DNA of 64,000 bases from positions 62,001 to 126,000 of the forward strand of contig JAFWYN010000026.1 of assembly GCA_017522685.1 (NCBI GenBank), in the 5' to 3' direction. Positions 1 to 8,094 of the stretch are shown here, piece after piece. The position numbers and the translations under genes are program-made. The notes under the pieces are model-generated. The model searched no databases. It was given only the letters and a program-made list of their open reading frames with translations, and had not been told where the DNA came from. Each line of letters opens with the position of its first letter. The stretch's first letter is position 1. Source of the stretch: Lachnospiraceae bacterium. Lineage in GTDB: Bacteria; Bacillota_A; Clostridia; Lachnospirales; Lachnospiraceae.

Positions 1-3
1 GAA

Positions 4-1224
4 GTGAAAAACACAGAAGAAACCAAGGAAGAGAGCACACCGAAGAATTACAGAGCGGACAATGCTTATGATTCGACCATGTATCCGGTGGAATTGGATA
101 GTGGGATTCCGGCAGAAGGCATTTTGGAGGTTATGCCGGATGGCTACGGATTTATCCGTAGTGCCAATTACCTGCCCGGTGATAATGATATCTATGTGGC
201 ACCCAGCCAGATTCGTCGTTTTGGATTAAAGACCGGAGATATTCTTTGTGGTAATAAGCGTATTAAGACCCAGCAGGAGAAGTTCCAGGCATTATTGTTT
301 GTAAAAACCATCAACGGTTATACTCCGGAAGAATCCGCCAAGAGACCGGCTTTTGAAGATATGACACCTATTTTCCCGGATGACCGTATCCGCATGGAAA
401 CAGCAGGTTGCAGTGTGGCCATGAGAGTTATGGATTTGATCAGCCCGGTTGGTAAGGGACAGCGTGGTATGATTGTATCACCTCCCAAGGCAGGTAAAAC
501 AACTTTGTTAAAGGAAGTGGCAAAGTCTGTGCTTCGCACCAATCCCCAGATGCATATGCTGATTCTTTTGATTGATGAACGTCCCGAGGAAGTTACGGAT
601 ATCAAAGAAGCTATTGTAGGTGATAACGTGGAAGTTATTTACTCTACCTTTGATGAGCTTCCCGAGCATCATAAGAGAGTATCAGAGATGGTAATCGAGC
701 GTGCAAAGCGTTTGGTAGAGCATAAGAAGGATGTTGTGATTTTATTAGACAGTATTACCCGTCTGACCAGAGCTTATAACCAGGTAGTACCCCCCAGCGG
801 ACGTACTCTTTCCGGTGGTTTGGATCCGGCGGCGCTTCATATGCCGAAGAGATTCTTCGGTGCGGCACGTAATATGCGTGAGGGTGGTAGCTTGACTATT
901 TTGGCGACAGCACTTGTAGAGACCGGAAGCAAGATGGATGATGTGGTTTACGAAGAATTTAAGGGTACCGGTAACATGGAAATGGTACTGGACAGAAAGC
1001 TTTCCGAAAAGCGTATTTTCCCTGCTATCGATATCCAGAAATCCAGCACCAGAAACGAGCATTTGCTATTAAGTGCAGAAGAGTTGGAAGCAGTAAATAT
1101 TATGCGTCGTGCCCTTAACGGACTGAAGTCAGACGAGGCTACGGATCGTATCCTGGACATGTTTGCCCGTACCAGAACCAACAAAGATTTTGTGGCAATG
1201 GTAAAAAAGAATAAATTTATTTAA
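4..1224 (+). CDS. rho: Transcription termination factor Rho (5' end at or beyond window edge)
   Basis: Hexameric RNA-dependent ATPase/helicase that ends transcription at Rho-dependent sites in the cytoplasm. Reading from the GTG at 4 (406 residues), an acidic leader of about 35 residues is followed by the cold-shock-like RNA-binding domain (about 36-105, containing DGYGFIRS), then the RecA-like ATPase with P-loop PPKAGKTT (160-167), Walker [11 protein letters not shown] (244-253) and the conserved [15 protein letters not shown] segment (266-280). The frame is open to the left edge (GAA precedes the GTG), so the true start may lie outside the window; clostridial Rho proteins often carry longer N-terminal extensions. 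It heads the conserved Firmicutes order rho-rpmE-DUF1385-prmC-prfA. Family assignment is certain; only the start is not. Confidence 0.97.
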   Translation: MKNTEETKEESTPKNYRADNAYDSTMYPVELDSGIPAEGILEVMPDGYGFIRSANYLPGDNDIYVAPSQIRRFGLKTGDILCGNKRIKTQQEKFQALLFVKTINGYTPEESAKRPAFEDMTPIFPDDRIRMETAGCSVAMRVMDLISPVGKGQRGMIVSPPKAGKTTLLKEVAKSVLRTNPQMHMLILLIDERPEEVTDIKEAIVGDNVEVIYSTFDELPEHHKRVSEMVIERAKRLVEHKKDVVILLDSITRLTRAYNQVVPPSGRTLSGGLDPAALHMPKRFFGAARNMREGGSLTILATALVETGSKMDDVVYEEFKGTGNMEMVLDRKLSEKRIFPAIDIQKSSTRNEHLLLSAEELEAVNIMRRALNGLKSDEATDRILDMFARTRTNKDFVAMVKKNKFI

Positions 1225-1231
1225 AAAACTA

Positions 1232-1260
1232 TTGCAATGGAAAAATTTATGTGTTACAAT
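1232..1260 (+). promoter_or_regulatory. Sigma-A-type promoter for rpmE
   Basis: TTGCAA (1232-1237), 17-base spacer, TACAAT (1255-1260). It lies just after the rho stop and gives rpmE its own transcript with a leader of about 75 nt. The leader contains a possible small stem (GCAAC/GTTGC), which could be an L31 autoregulatory structure; that last point is speculation. Confidence 0.6.
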
Positions 1261-1341
1261 AGCAACGCTGTTTGTGGTTGCATAAGCAGTGCGGATGAGA
1301 ACAAAATTTACTGTAGTTAAGAATATAGAGAGGTGAAAATC

Positions 1342-1545
1342 ATGAGAGAAGGAATCCATCCTAATTACTATCAGGCAACTGTAACCTGTAACTGTGGAAA
1401 CACTTTCGTAACCGGTTCTACCAAGCCTGAAATTCACGTAGAAGTTTGCTCTAAGTGCCATTCATTCTACACCGGTCAGCAGAAGGCTGCAAGAATTGAC
1501 GGACGTATTGAGAAGTTCAACAAGAAATACGGTATCAAAAACTAA
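1342..1545 (+). CDS. rpmE: 50S ribosomal protein L31 (zinc-binding form)
   Basis: Component of the large ribosomal subunit. The 67-residue product starts [11 protein letters not shown], the usual L31 beginning, and has four cysteines in two pairs (TCNC and CSKC), which marks the C+ zinc-ribbon form rather than the zinc-independent YtiA form. The GTG at 1333 is in frame but is itself part of the ribosome-binding site AGAGGTG (1329-1335), so the ATG at 1342 is the start. The gene sits between rho and a strong terminator at 1561-1590, with its own promoter, so it is probably expressed as a single gene. Confidence 0.96.
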   Translation: MREGIHPNYYQATVTCNCGNTFVTGSTKPEIHVEVCSKCHSFYTGQQKAARIDGRIEKFNKKYGIKN

Positions 1546-1556
1546 TAAGAAGTGCG

Positions 1557-1593
1557 AAAGGGTTGAGGTATTTGGTTATCTCAACCTTTTATT
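1557..1593 (+). terminator. Rho-independent terminator after rpmE
   Basis: GGTTGAGGTA (1561-1570) pairs with TATCTCAACC (1577-1586) with one G-U pair around a six-base loop, followed by TTTTATT. It ends the rpmE transcript before the DUF1385 gene. Confidence 0.8.
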
Positions 1594-1619
1594 CTCTTAT
1601 GGTATGCATGGAGATTATT

Positions 1620-2594
1620 ATGGTGAGAAAGAAAAGAAAAGTATGCTATTCCGGAGTGGGCGGGCAGGCAGTTCTGGAAGGTGTCATGATGAAGAATAAG
1701 GATCGATACGCTGTGGCAGTCCGTAAGCCAAACGGCGAAATCGATGTGGAAATATCTAATTATCAGGGGATTTTGGAGGACAGTAAGGTCAAGAAAATAC
1801 CTTTTGTCAGAGGTGTGTTTAACTTTATTGATTCCCTGATCTTAGGAATGAAGGCCCTGAATCATTCTGCAGATTTTTATGAGGAAGAAGAGGAAGAGTC
1901 CAAGTTCGACAAAGCATTAAACAAGCTGACCAAGGGAAAAGGCGAAGAGGTGCTGACTACCTTTGTAATGCTTTTGTCCATAGTGCTGGCAGTAGGTATC
2001 TTTATTGTATTACCCTATTTTATTTCTGCCTGGTTGCAGGAGCGTTATAGTATTATGAATGAGTCCATCATTGCAGTAATAGAAGGTGGCCTTCGTATCG
2101 GAATATTTATTTTGTATGTGGTAGCCATCAGTGCCATGAAGGATATCCGCAGAGTCTATATGTACCATGGTGCAGAACATAAGTGTATCAATTGTATTGA
2201 GCATGGTCTTGCACTGAATCTGAAGAATGCAAAGCGCAGTTCCAGACTGTATAAAAGATGCGGTACCAGCTTTTTATTCTTTGTAATGTTTGTAAGTATT
2301 ATTCTGTTTTTCTTTATCAGAGTGGATAATCAGCTACTTAAGGTGCTTTTGCGTATCGCGCTGATGCCGGTAGTGGCAGGTATTTCCTTTGAGTTGATTC
2401 GTCTGGCAGGCAGAACGGACAATATCATTGTGCGTATTTTATCTGCACCGGGTATGCTGATTCAGCGTATGACCACCAAGGAGCCGGATGATAAGATGAT
2501 TGAAGTGGCCATTGCTTCTGTAGAAGCGGTATTTGACTGGAAGCAGTATCTGAAGGACAATTTTGATAAAGATGTAGAGAGCAACGAGGAATGA
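1620..2594 (+). CDS. DUF1385 family membrane protein (YqhQ-like)
   Basis: Membrane protein of unknown biochemical role, 324 residues. It begins with the family signature YSGVGGQAVLEGVMM, has a conserved HGAEHKCINCIEHG stretch in the middle, and shows about four hydrophobic helices (for example VLTTFVMLLSIVLAVGIF and SFLFFVMFVSIILFFF) with an acidic end. The start chosen is ATG 1620, preceded by GGAG at 1610-1613; the longer in-frame TTG at 1563 would place the rpmE terminator inside the gene. It lies 2 bases from prmC and in the conserved block with prfA, suggesting cotranscription. Homologues are widespread next to prmC/prfA in Firmicutes, but no function can be stated. Confidence 0.9.
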   Translation: MVRKKRKVCYSGVGGQAVLEGVMMKNKDRYAVAVRKPNGEIDVEISNYQGILEDSKVKKIPFVRGVFNFIDSLILGMKALNHSADFYEEEEEESKFDKALNKLTKGKGEEVLTTFVMLLSIVLAVGIFIVLPYFISAWLQERYSIMNESIIAVIEGGLRIGIFILYVVAISAMKDIRRVYMYHGAEHKCINCIEHGLALNLKNAKRSSRLYKRCGTSFLFFVMFVSIILFFFIRVDNQLLKVLLRIALMPVVAGISFELIRLAGRTDNIIVRILSAPGMLIQRMTTKEPDDKMIEVAIASVEAVFDWKQYLKDNFDKDVESNEE

Positions 2595-2596
2595 CC

Positions 2597-3433
2597 ATGA
2601 AGTATCTGGAGTGTTATAAGGAAGGCTGCAGGAAGCTGGCAGAGGCCGGTGTACCGGAGGCACAGCTGGATGCCAGATTGCTTTTGGAATATATCTGCGG
2701 AACCAATCGGAATGACCTTTTGGTTCACGGAGACCGGGATGTGGAGGCAGAAAAGCTGACTGCTTATGAAGCCGCCATAGCGAAAAGAACGCAGCGGATT
2801 CCTTTACAGCATATTACCGGAGAGCAGGACTTCATGGGGCTGAATTTCCGGGTGAATGAGCATGTATTGATTCCCCGTCAGGATACGGAGATACTGGTGG
2901 AAGAAATCCTGAAGGATATGCAGGATTATTGTAAGATACTGGATATGTGTACCGGTTCCGGATGTATATTAATCAGCCTGCTTCACTACAATAACTGGTG
3001 TGAAGGCGTGGGTGTGGATATTTCGTCTTTGGCATTGCAGATAGCGGAAGAAAACGGACAGAGACTGTTACCTGAAGAAAAAAGACCGCTCTGGCTGGAA
3101 AGCAATCTTTTTGAAAAGGTGGAAGGAAAGTTTGATATTATTGTGTCCAATCCGCCCTATATCAGAAGTGAAGTGATAGCAACTCTGATGCCGGAGGTAA
3201 AGGACCACGAGCCTATGAATGCGCTGGATGGTACAACAGATGGCCTGTATTTTTATAGGGAGATTGTAAGAGTAGCATCAGAGTACCTGAACAAGGAAGG
3301 TAAGTTATATTTTGAAATCGGACATGATCAGGCTACAGAAGTAAGTGAGTTACTAAAGCAGGCAGGATTTAAAGAGATTCATGTAGTAAAAGATTATGCA
3401 GGACTTGACCGGGTGGTGTACGCCGCTTTGTAG
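2597..3433 (+). CDS. prmC: Peptide chain release factor N5-glutamine methyltransferase
   Basis: SAM-dependent enzyme that methylates the glutamine of the GGQ motif of release factors, here most likely the product of prfA 29 bases downstream. The roughly 278-residue protein has an N-terminal helical substrate-binding domain, a SAM-binding motif in [15 protein letters not shown], and the diagnostic catalytic SNPPYIRSE near the middle. ATG 2591 overlaps the previous stop, but GAGGA ends right against it at 2590; ATG 2597, six bases further, is better spaced and is preferred. The pairing with its substrate gene is the usual arrangement. Confidence 0.95.
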   Translation: MKYLECYKEGCRKLAEAGVPEAQLDARLLLEYICGTNRNDLLVHGDRDVEAEKLTAYEAAIAKRTQRIPLQHITGEQDFMGLNFRVNEHVLIPRQDTEILVEEILKDMQDYCKILDMCTGSGCILISLLHYNNWCEGVGVDISSLALQIAEENGQRLLPEEKRPLWLESNLFEKVEGKFDIIVSNPPYIRSEVIATLMPEVKDHEPMNALDGTTDGLYFYREIVRVASEYLNKEGKLYFEIGHDQATEVSELLKQAGFKEIHVVKDYAGLDRVVYAAL

Positions 3434-3462
3434 TAGAAATTAAAGTAAGAAAGAGGCAGACT

Positions 3463-4536
3463 ATGTTTGATAAGTTAGAGGATTTATTGATTCGTTTTGA
3501 AGAAATCATGGGTGAATTAAACGAGCCTACCGTGACCAATAATCAGGAACGTTTCCGTAAACTTATGAAGGAGCAAAGCGATTTGACACCTATCGTGGAA
3601 GCGTATAAGGAATATAAAAAGAGTAAGCAGGATATCGAGGACTCTTTGATGATGTTGGAAGAAGAGTCTGATGAGGATATGCGTGAAATGCTGAAGGAAG
3701 AGTTAGGTGGCAGCAAGAAGCGAGTGGAAGAACTGGAGCAGGAATTAAAGATTTTATTACTGCCTAAGGACCCTAACGATGACAAGAACGTTATCGTGGA
3801 AATTCGTGCAGGTGCAGGTGGTGATGAAGCGGCACTCTTTGCAGCAGAAGTATATCGTATGTATGTGCATTATGCGGAAGGTCACCGTTGGAAGGTAGAA
3901 ACCATGAACGTGGATGATATCGGTATCGGTGGTATGAAGGAAGTTCAGTTTATGATATCCGGACAGGGTGCATATTCTAAGATGAAGTATGAGAGTGGAG
4001 TACACCGTGTACAGCGTGTGCCGGAAACCGAAAGCGGCGGCCGTATCCATACTTCCACCATTTCCGTAGCAGTTATGCCGGAAGTAGATGAGGATATTGA
4101 TATCGTAATTGATGAAAAAGATATCCGTATCGACGTAATGCGTGCGTCCGGTAACGGCGGACAGTGTGTCAACACCACCGACTCCGCAGTACGTCTGACT
4201 CATTACCCTACCGGTATTGTGGTATACAGCCAGACCGAGAAGTCCCAGTTGCAAAATAAGGCAAAAGCATTTGCTTTGTTAAAAGCTAAGCTGTACGATA
4301 TCGAGCAACAGCAGCGTCATGATGCGGAAGCAGAGCTTCGCCGTAGCCAGATTGGTACCGGTGACCGTTCAGAGAAAATCCGTACCTACAACTTCCCTCA
4401 GGGACGTGTAACCGACCACAGAATCAACTTGACATTATACAAGCTGGATAAGATTATGAATGGTGATATTCAGGATATCATCGACGCTTGTATCGCAGCG
4501 GACCAGGCAGCGAAGCTGGCAAAGATGAACGAATAG
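3463..4536 (+). CDS. prfA: Peptide chain release factor 1
   Basis: Recognises UAA and UAG stop codons and triggers release of the finished peptide from the ribosome. The 357-residue length is normal for RF1. It shows the RF1 codon-reading PxT tripeptide within [14 protein letters not shown], and the catalytic GGQ loop in [21 protein letters not shown] flanks the loop instead of A-GGQ-H, which I believe is common in clostridia. The PxT motif distinguishes it from RF2 (SPF). It is the last gene of the rho-to-prfA housekeeping block. The final codons (GAACGAATAG) are repeated directly after the stop, where the palindromic element at 4539-4684 begins. Confidence 0.97.
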   Translation: MFDKLEDLLIRFEEIMGELNEPTVTNNQERFRKLMKEQSDLTPIVEAYKEYKKSKQDIEDSLMMLEEESDEDMREMLKEELGGSKKRVEELEQELKILLLPKDPNDDKNVIVEIRAGAGGDEAALFAAEVYRMYVHYAEGHRWKVETMNVDDIGIGGMKEVQFMISGQGAYSKMKYESGVHRVQRVPETESGGRIHTSTISVAVMPEVDEDIDIVIDEKDIRIDVMRASGNGGQCVNTTDSAVRLTHYPTGIVVYSQTEKSQLQNKAKAFALLKAKLYDIEQQQRHDAEAELRRSQIGTGDRSEKIRTYNFPQGRVTDHRINLTLYKLDKIMNGDIQDIIDACIAADQAAKLAKMNE

Positions 4537-4538
4537 GA

Positions 4539-4684
4539 ACGAATAGCACGAGCGCGACAGAAAGAAAATGGCAGAATGCACAAGTTTACTTGTGGCAGAC
4601 TGCCTTTTTTGTTTCTGTCATGTGAGTCAAACGAACCACGAGGAAGTGCTAAGCACTTTCGAGAGGGGCGTTCGTGCTATTCGT
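4539..4684. repeat. Composite palindromic intergenic element with embedded terminator
   Basis: Outer 13-base perfect inverted repeats, ACGAATAGCACGA (4539-4551) and TCGTGCTATTCGT (4672-4684), enclose a second pair GACAGAAA (4556-4563)/TTTCTGTC (4612-4619), which encloses a terminator hairpin, and then a separate self-complementary stretch around GAAGTGCTAAGCACTTTC. The left outer arm starts within a duplication of the last ten bases of prfA. It fills the space between prfA and the convergent AraC gene. Confidence 0.7.
4570..4611 (+). terminator. Terminator of the prfA operon
   Basis: Nested hairpin GGCAG(4570-4574)...CACAAG-TTTA-CTTGTG...CTGCC(4600-4604) followed by six T residues (4605-4610). 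It is embedded in the composite palindromic element. Confidence 0.8.
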
Positions 4685-4723
4685 GTATATATAGGCATAA
4701 GTGTAATGACTAAAATCATATCA

Positions 4724-5452
4724 TTACTTTGATACATAATATTTATCTCTGTATCTTTTAGGTGTCATACCTGATATTTTCCTAAAGGTGGAAATAAAAG
4801 CACTTTGGGAAGAAAAGCCTAAGGATACAGAGATATCTAAATAGGTCAAATCTGAGTACTTCAAAAGATTTTGTGCGGTGTCAATTTTGGCTTCCAGGAC
4901 AAATTGTTTCAGGTGTTTACCGGTTTCGGAGTAAAAAAGCTCTGACAAATAAGAGGGGTGTAAGTCACAGTAAGCAGCAAGTTCATTGACAGTAAGCTTT
5001 TGACCAAGGTTTTCGTAGATATAATCAATGCATTTCCGGATATGGAGAGAGATGACAGATTGCTTTCTGATTTCCTGCATTCGCACTGTAAAGTCCAGAT
5101 GTAATTCCTGAAACAGCTGAGTGATGTCTTCATGGTTCTCACATTTGTCAGCCTTGCGGATATAGATATCTGCAAGAGTATAAGCTTCGTCATGTCCCAT
5201 ACCGCCTTGGATACAGGCCTTTGAAATATCAGAAGCCGTAATTGCCAGATGATATTGTGCATTACGGAGCGGATGTTCAGATAGGTGACGGAGAAACAGA
5301 TTGCCGGATTCTTCTAAGTATTGTTTAACTGTTTCCACATCTCCATTACAGATAGAAGAGTATTGATCCAATTCTGTATTTAGTGGTTGCCTTTGGATAT
5401 TATTTGTTTTTTGTATAAATAGGCAATAGTTCAGTTCGTTTCTTGCTTTCAT
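4724..5452 (-). CDS. AraC family transcriptional regulator
   Basis: DNA-binding regulator, 242 residues. The C-terminal ~100 residues carry the two helix-turn-helix motifs of the family (CIDYIYENLGQKLTVNELA, then DISVSLGFSSQSAFISTFRK and GMTPKRYRD near the end). The N-terminal ~140 residues are helical and have no recognisable sugar-binding cupin, so the signal is unknown. The gene is divergent from the MATE transporter at 5573 with a 120-base AT-rich spacer, which makes that transporter its most likely target by the usual neighbour rule. The 3' end lies about 40 bases from the composite palindrome after prfA, in convergent orientation. Confidence 0.88.
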   Translation of the reverse strand: MKARNELNYCLFIQKTNNIQRQPLNTELDQYSSICNGDVETVKQYLEESGNLFLRHLSEHPLRNAQYHLAITASDISKACIQGGMGHDEAYTLADIYIRKADKCENHEDITQLFQELHLDFTVRMQEIRKQSVISLHIRKCIDYIYENLGQKLTVNELAAYCDLHPSYLSELFYSETGKHLKQFVLEAKIDTAQNLLKYSDLTYLDISVSLGFSSQSAFISTFRKISGMTPKRYRDKYYVSK

Positions 5453-5540
5453 TTAGATCTCCATGGTTAAAGTTATATTATAATAATATTATATGAGAAA
5501 AATGATATAAATACAAGAAAATAGATATATGTATATAAAA

Positions 5541-5565
5541 CCTCCATCTATAATTGAGATGGAGG
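5541..5565 (+). promoter_or_regulatory. Perfect hairpin covering the ribosome-binding site of the MATE gene
   Basis: CCTCCATCT (5541-5549) and AGATGGAGG (5557-5565) form a perfect 9-bp stem with a 7-base loop. The 3' arm contains the GGAGG ribosome-binding site, 7 bases before ATG 5573. If transcription starts upstream of 5541, translation initiation would be masked. No T-run follows, so it is not a terminator. It could equally be a dyad operator. Confidence 0.6.
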
Positions 5566-5572
5566 TTTCACT

Positions 5573-6895
5573 ATGGAGAGGACAAAAGATTTTACAAAAG
5601 GGAAGGTGAACAGGGTTCTCTTGAGCTTTTTCTTTCCCATGCTTTTAACAAATTTCTTGCAGCAGCTTTACACTTTTGTAGATTCTGCTATTGTTGGAAA
5701 AGGTCTTGGAGATAATGCCCTTGCCTCAGTAGGGAATATGTCGGCTCTGGTCTTGCTGATTATTGGCTTTGCGCAAGGCATTACCAACGGTTTTGCAGTT
5801 GTAATAGCACAGTACTTTGGTGGTAAAGATGTGCATACGTTACGGAAAGCCATTGCAATATCCATAAAACTGTCTTTTACGCTGGCACTTGTTTTGACGA
5901 CAAGCAGTATGCTTTTTCTGAGGAGAATACTGCTCATTATGCAAACCGATGCAGTGATTCTTGAGGAGAGCCTACAATATGGCTATATTATTTTCGCCGG
6001 GTTGACAGTGACTATGGCGTACAATTTATGTGCCGGCATATTGCGTGCTTTGGGAGATAGTAAAACACCGTTTCTGGCTATTATGATTTCATCAGCTATC
6101 AATATTTTGTTGGATTGTCTGTTTGTTTTTATTTTGGGAACCGGCGTAGGCGGTGTAGCTGTTGCAACAGTTTCGGCTCAGCTGGTTTCGGTAGTAATTT
6201 GTACGATGGGGTTACGACGGGTAACAATCATACAGCTTACAAGGGTGGATTTGGGGAGAGATACTGTCTTGGCTTCTGAGCTACTGAAAAATGGTGTGCC
6301 TATGGCTTGTATGAATTCAGTAACCGCAGTGGGTTGTATGTTGGTACAGGCTTATGTCAATGATCTTGGCGTGATATATACTTCAGCATATTCTGCGTGT
6401 AATAGGTATGTTAATCTGTTCATGCTTCCGGCAGTTACCGCAGGCTTTGCAGTATCTGCTTTTACCAGTCAAAATTTGGGAGCAAAGGAATACGGTCGTA
6501 TAAAGTCCGGAGTTCGTGTTGGTTTGATAATAGGGTTGGTGTCATATCTGTTGCTTGGTTTTACTATGATGGTCTTTCCAAGGCCTCTGGCGCAATTGCT
6601 ATTGAATAGTCAACAATCCATTAATCTGGCAGCTGATTTTTTGCGGTTATGCGGGAGTATGTTCTTTCTGCTTAATTTTCTGTTTGTTTATCGTAGTGCT
6701 GTGCAAGGTATGGGGAAGCCTTTTGTGCCAATGTGTTCCGGATTGCTTGAAATGGTAGTACGGATATTGGTGATTACTTGTTTTCTTCCACAGATTGGAT
6801 TCAAAGCAACTGCATATGCAGAGGTCCTGGCATGGATAGGTGCGGTTTTGGTGAATTGCGGTGCGTATTTGATGGATATTCATAAGAAGTATTGA
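5573..6895 (+). CDS. MATE family efflux transporter
   Basis: Cation-coupled multidrug/metabolite exporter of the plasma membrane. The 440-residue length and about twelve hydrophobic helices fit the MATE family, with the typical opening LLSFFFPMLLTNFLQQLYTFVDSAIVGKGLG (first helix and following loop) and a related pattern in the second half (LKNGVPMACMNSVTAVGCM). The start ATG 5573 has GGAGG 7 bases upstream, inside the hairpin at 5541-5565. It is divergent from an AraC regulator, which suggests inducible expression. The substrate cannot be told from sequence. A second, only distantly similar MATE gene lies at 36034. Confidence 0.92.
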   Translation: MERTKDFTKGKVNRVLLSFFFPMLLTNFLQQLYTFVDSAIVGKGLGDNALASVGNMSALVLLIIGFAQGITNGFAVVIAQYFGGKDVHTLRKAIAISIKLSFTLALVLTTSSMLFLRRILLIMQTDAVILEESLQYGYIIFAGLTVTMAYNLCAGILRALGDSKTPFLAIMISSAINILLDCLFVFILGTGVGGVAVATVSAQLVSVVICTMGLRRVTIIQLTRVDLGRDTVLASELLKNGVPMACMNSVTAVGCMLVQAYVNDLGVIYTSAYSACNRYVNLFMLPAVTAGFAVSAFTSQNLGAKEYGRIKSGVRVGLIIGLVSYLLLGFTMMVFPRPLAQLLLNSQQSINLAADFLRLCGSMFFLLNFLFVYRSAVQGMGKPFVPMCSGLLEMVVRILVITCFLPQIGFKATAYAEVLAWIGAVLVNCGAYLMDIHKKY

Positions 6896-6979
6896 CAAAA
6901 GAAGTTGTTTTTTTTTAAAATAGTAACGTGGATGGTAGTATGGGGTGGAAGTTTAATTCATAGGAATGCGGAGAAGAAC

Positions 6980-7687
6980 ATGATGGATAAGATTCGAATT
7001 GCTCTATGTGATGATAATGACATGGAGAGGCGTATTATTCGTTTTATGATTAATCAATATATAAAAGAACATGAATATGCAATCCAGTTGGAAGAGTTTT
7101 CATCCGGTGATGTATTATTAAAAAGTGATGTGACAACATATGATCTGGTGATACTGGATATTTATATGGGAGGCCTAAACGGGATTGATACAGCCAAGGA
7201 GTTGCTGCACATCCATCCAAAGGGTAAGATTATTTTTTGCAGTTCTTCCAATGAGTTTGCGGAGGAATCCTATGATGTGGAGGCCTTCCGATATTTGGTT
7301 AAGCCGTTATCGACGGAAAAGCTACATCAGTGTTTAGACAGGTTTTTTAGGCTTTGTAAAGACAAAAAGGTTTTAGAGTATAAGTATCAGCGTACTGTTC
7401 GGAGCATGTTGTTAAAGGATGTCATATGGATTGAAGCGGCAGGAAGGCATTCCATCATCCATACTGAGAAAGAGCAGATTGAAACCAATACTTCTCTGGC
7501 AGAATTTGCGGAGAAACTGATGAGTGCGGATTTTGTGAAGCCCATTCGCTACGCACTGGTATCTTTAAAGGAAGTGACGGAAGTGACAGCAGATACTTTA
7601 GTGCTGACTGGCGGTACAAAAATACCGGTCAGTAGGGAAAAACGTAAGGAAATACAAGAGGCATTTATGCAATTTCAGGCATTATAG
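6980..7687 (+). CDS. LytTR-type response regulator (orphan)
   Basis: Two-domain regulator of the AgrA/LytR class, 235 residues. The receiver domain (about 4-120) has acidic residues D11 and D12, the phospho-acceptor D60 in LVILDIYMGG, and K108 in YLVKPLS. The C-terminal LytTR DNA-binding domain covers about 140-235 (KDVIWIEAAGRHSIIHT...SLAEFAEKL...FVKPIRYALVSL). ATG 6980 is preceded by GGAGAAG (6970-6976); the longer in-frame TTG at 6905 has no ribosome site. No histidine kinase gene is adjacent. Immediately after its stop lie two perfect direct repeats matching the LytTR consensus, so it probably controls the downstream RNA and perhaps itself. It follows the MATE gene by 84 bases. Confidence 0.93.
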   Translation: MMDKIRIALCDDNDMERRIIRFMINQYIKEHEYAIQLEEFSSGDVLLKSDVTTYDLVILDIYMGGLNGIDTAKELLHIHPKGKIIFCSSSNEFAEESYDVEAFRYLVKPLSTEKLHQCLDRFFRLCKDKKVLEYKYQRTVRSMLLKDVIWIEAAGRHSIIHTEKEQIETNTSLAEFAEKLMSADFVKPIRYALVSLKEVTEVTADTLVLTGGTKIPVSREKRKEIQEAFMQFQAL

Positions 7688-7719
7688 ATACAGTTCATTA
7701 CAGTAGAGATACAGTTCAT
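7686..7719 (+). promoter_or_regulatory. Paired LytTR binding site (two 13-base direct repeats)
   Basis: AGATACAGTTCAT occurs at 7686-7698 and again at 7707-7719, exactly 21 bases apart, about two helical turns. The core ACAGTTCAT fits the published LytTR half-site pattern [TA][AC][CA]GTTN[AG][TG], and the 12-base gap between 9-base cores (7690-7698, 7711-7719) is the canonical spacing. The pair ends 10 bases before a -35 element, the position expected of an activator site. Confidence 0.8.
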
Positions 7720-7729
7720 GTCATTTGGG

Positions 7730-7757
7730 TTGTAATGGTGCAAAGATTTGTTAAAAT
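7730..7757 (+). promoter_or_regulatory. Promoter of the LytTR-linked small RNA
   Basis: TTGTAA (7730-7735), 16-base spacer, TAAAAT (7752-7757). It is weak in the -35, as expected for an activator-dependent promoter, and sits just downstream of the paired LytTR sites. Predicted transcription start is near 7764. Confidence 0.55.
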
Positions 7758-7763
7758 GATACT

Positions 7764-7899
7764 GAACAAAGAGTGTATGCTCTGTAGTGGCGGGGAGAAA
7801 GTTAAATAGTGCAAGTCCATTGGCCTGAGGGGGACAATGGACTGCATACAGGAAAAATAATGATAAAGCAGTAAACATTTTCAAGTTTACTGCTTTTTT
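7764..7899 (+). ncRNA. Unrecognised structured small RNA, about 135 nt
   Basis: A short transcription unit without a convincing gene. From the predicted start to the terminator it holds a long-range helix TGTATGC (7774-7780)/GCATACA (7844-7850), directly stacked on a 9-bp hairpin AGTCCATTG (7813-7821)/CAATGGACT (7834-7842) with a G-rich loop, then a strong intrinsic terminator. Tiny open frames exist: MLCSGGEKVK from ATG 7777, MDCIQEK from ATG 7837 with GAGG 6 bases upstream, and a 21-codon frame from GTG 7809. It could therefore be a regulatory RNA, a leader, or a small-peptide gene. It matches no RNA family I can name. LytTR control is inferred from the adjacent sites. Confidence 0.55.
7865..7899 (+). 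terminator. Intrinsic terminator of the small RNA
   Basis: AAAGCAGTAAAC (7865-7876) pairs perfectly with GTTTACTGCTTT (7885-7896) around an 8-base loop and runs into a stretch of T (7894-7899). Confidence 0.88.
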
Positions 7900-8094
7900 G
7901 TGCAAAAATTAATCAAACTTTAGAATCAAACGTGTATTAAGTGAAAGGTACCTGGGAGTGCAGATTTACAAAGGGTGAGTAAGAAAGGAAATGGCCTATA
8001 CGGGTTTGGGGTCTGTATGGGGCATTTTTATTTGTAATAAATAATCCGGTATAGTAGAATAAACATAAACAAAATGTGTAAAAGGAGGAAACCA

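Noticed and set aside
3757..4254. 165-codon minus-strand frame within prfA
   Set aside because: Shadow of RF1; rich in His/Tyr/Cys as expected of an antisense reading.
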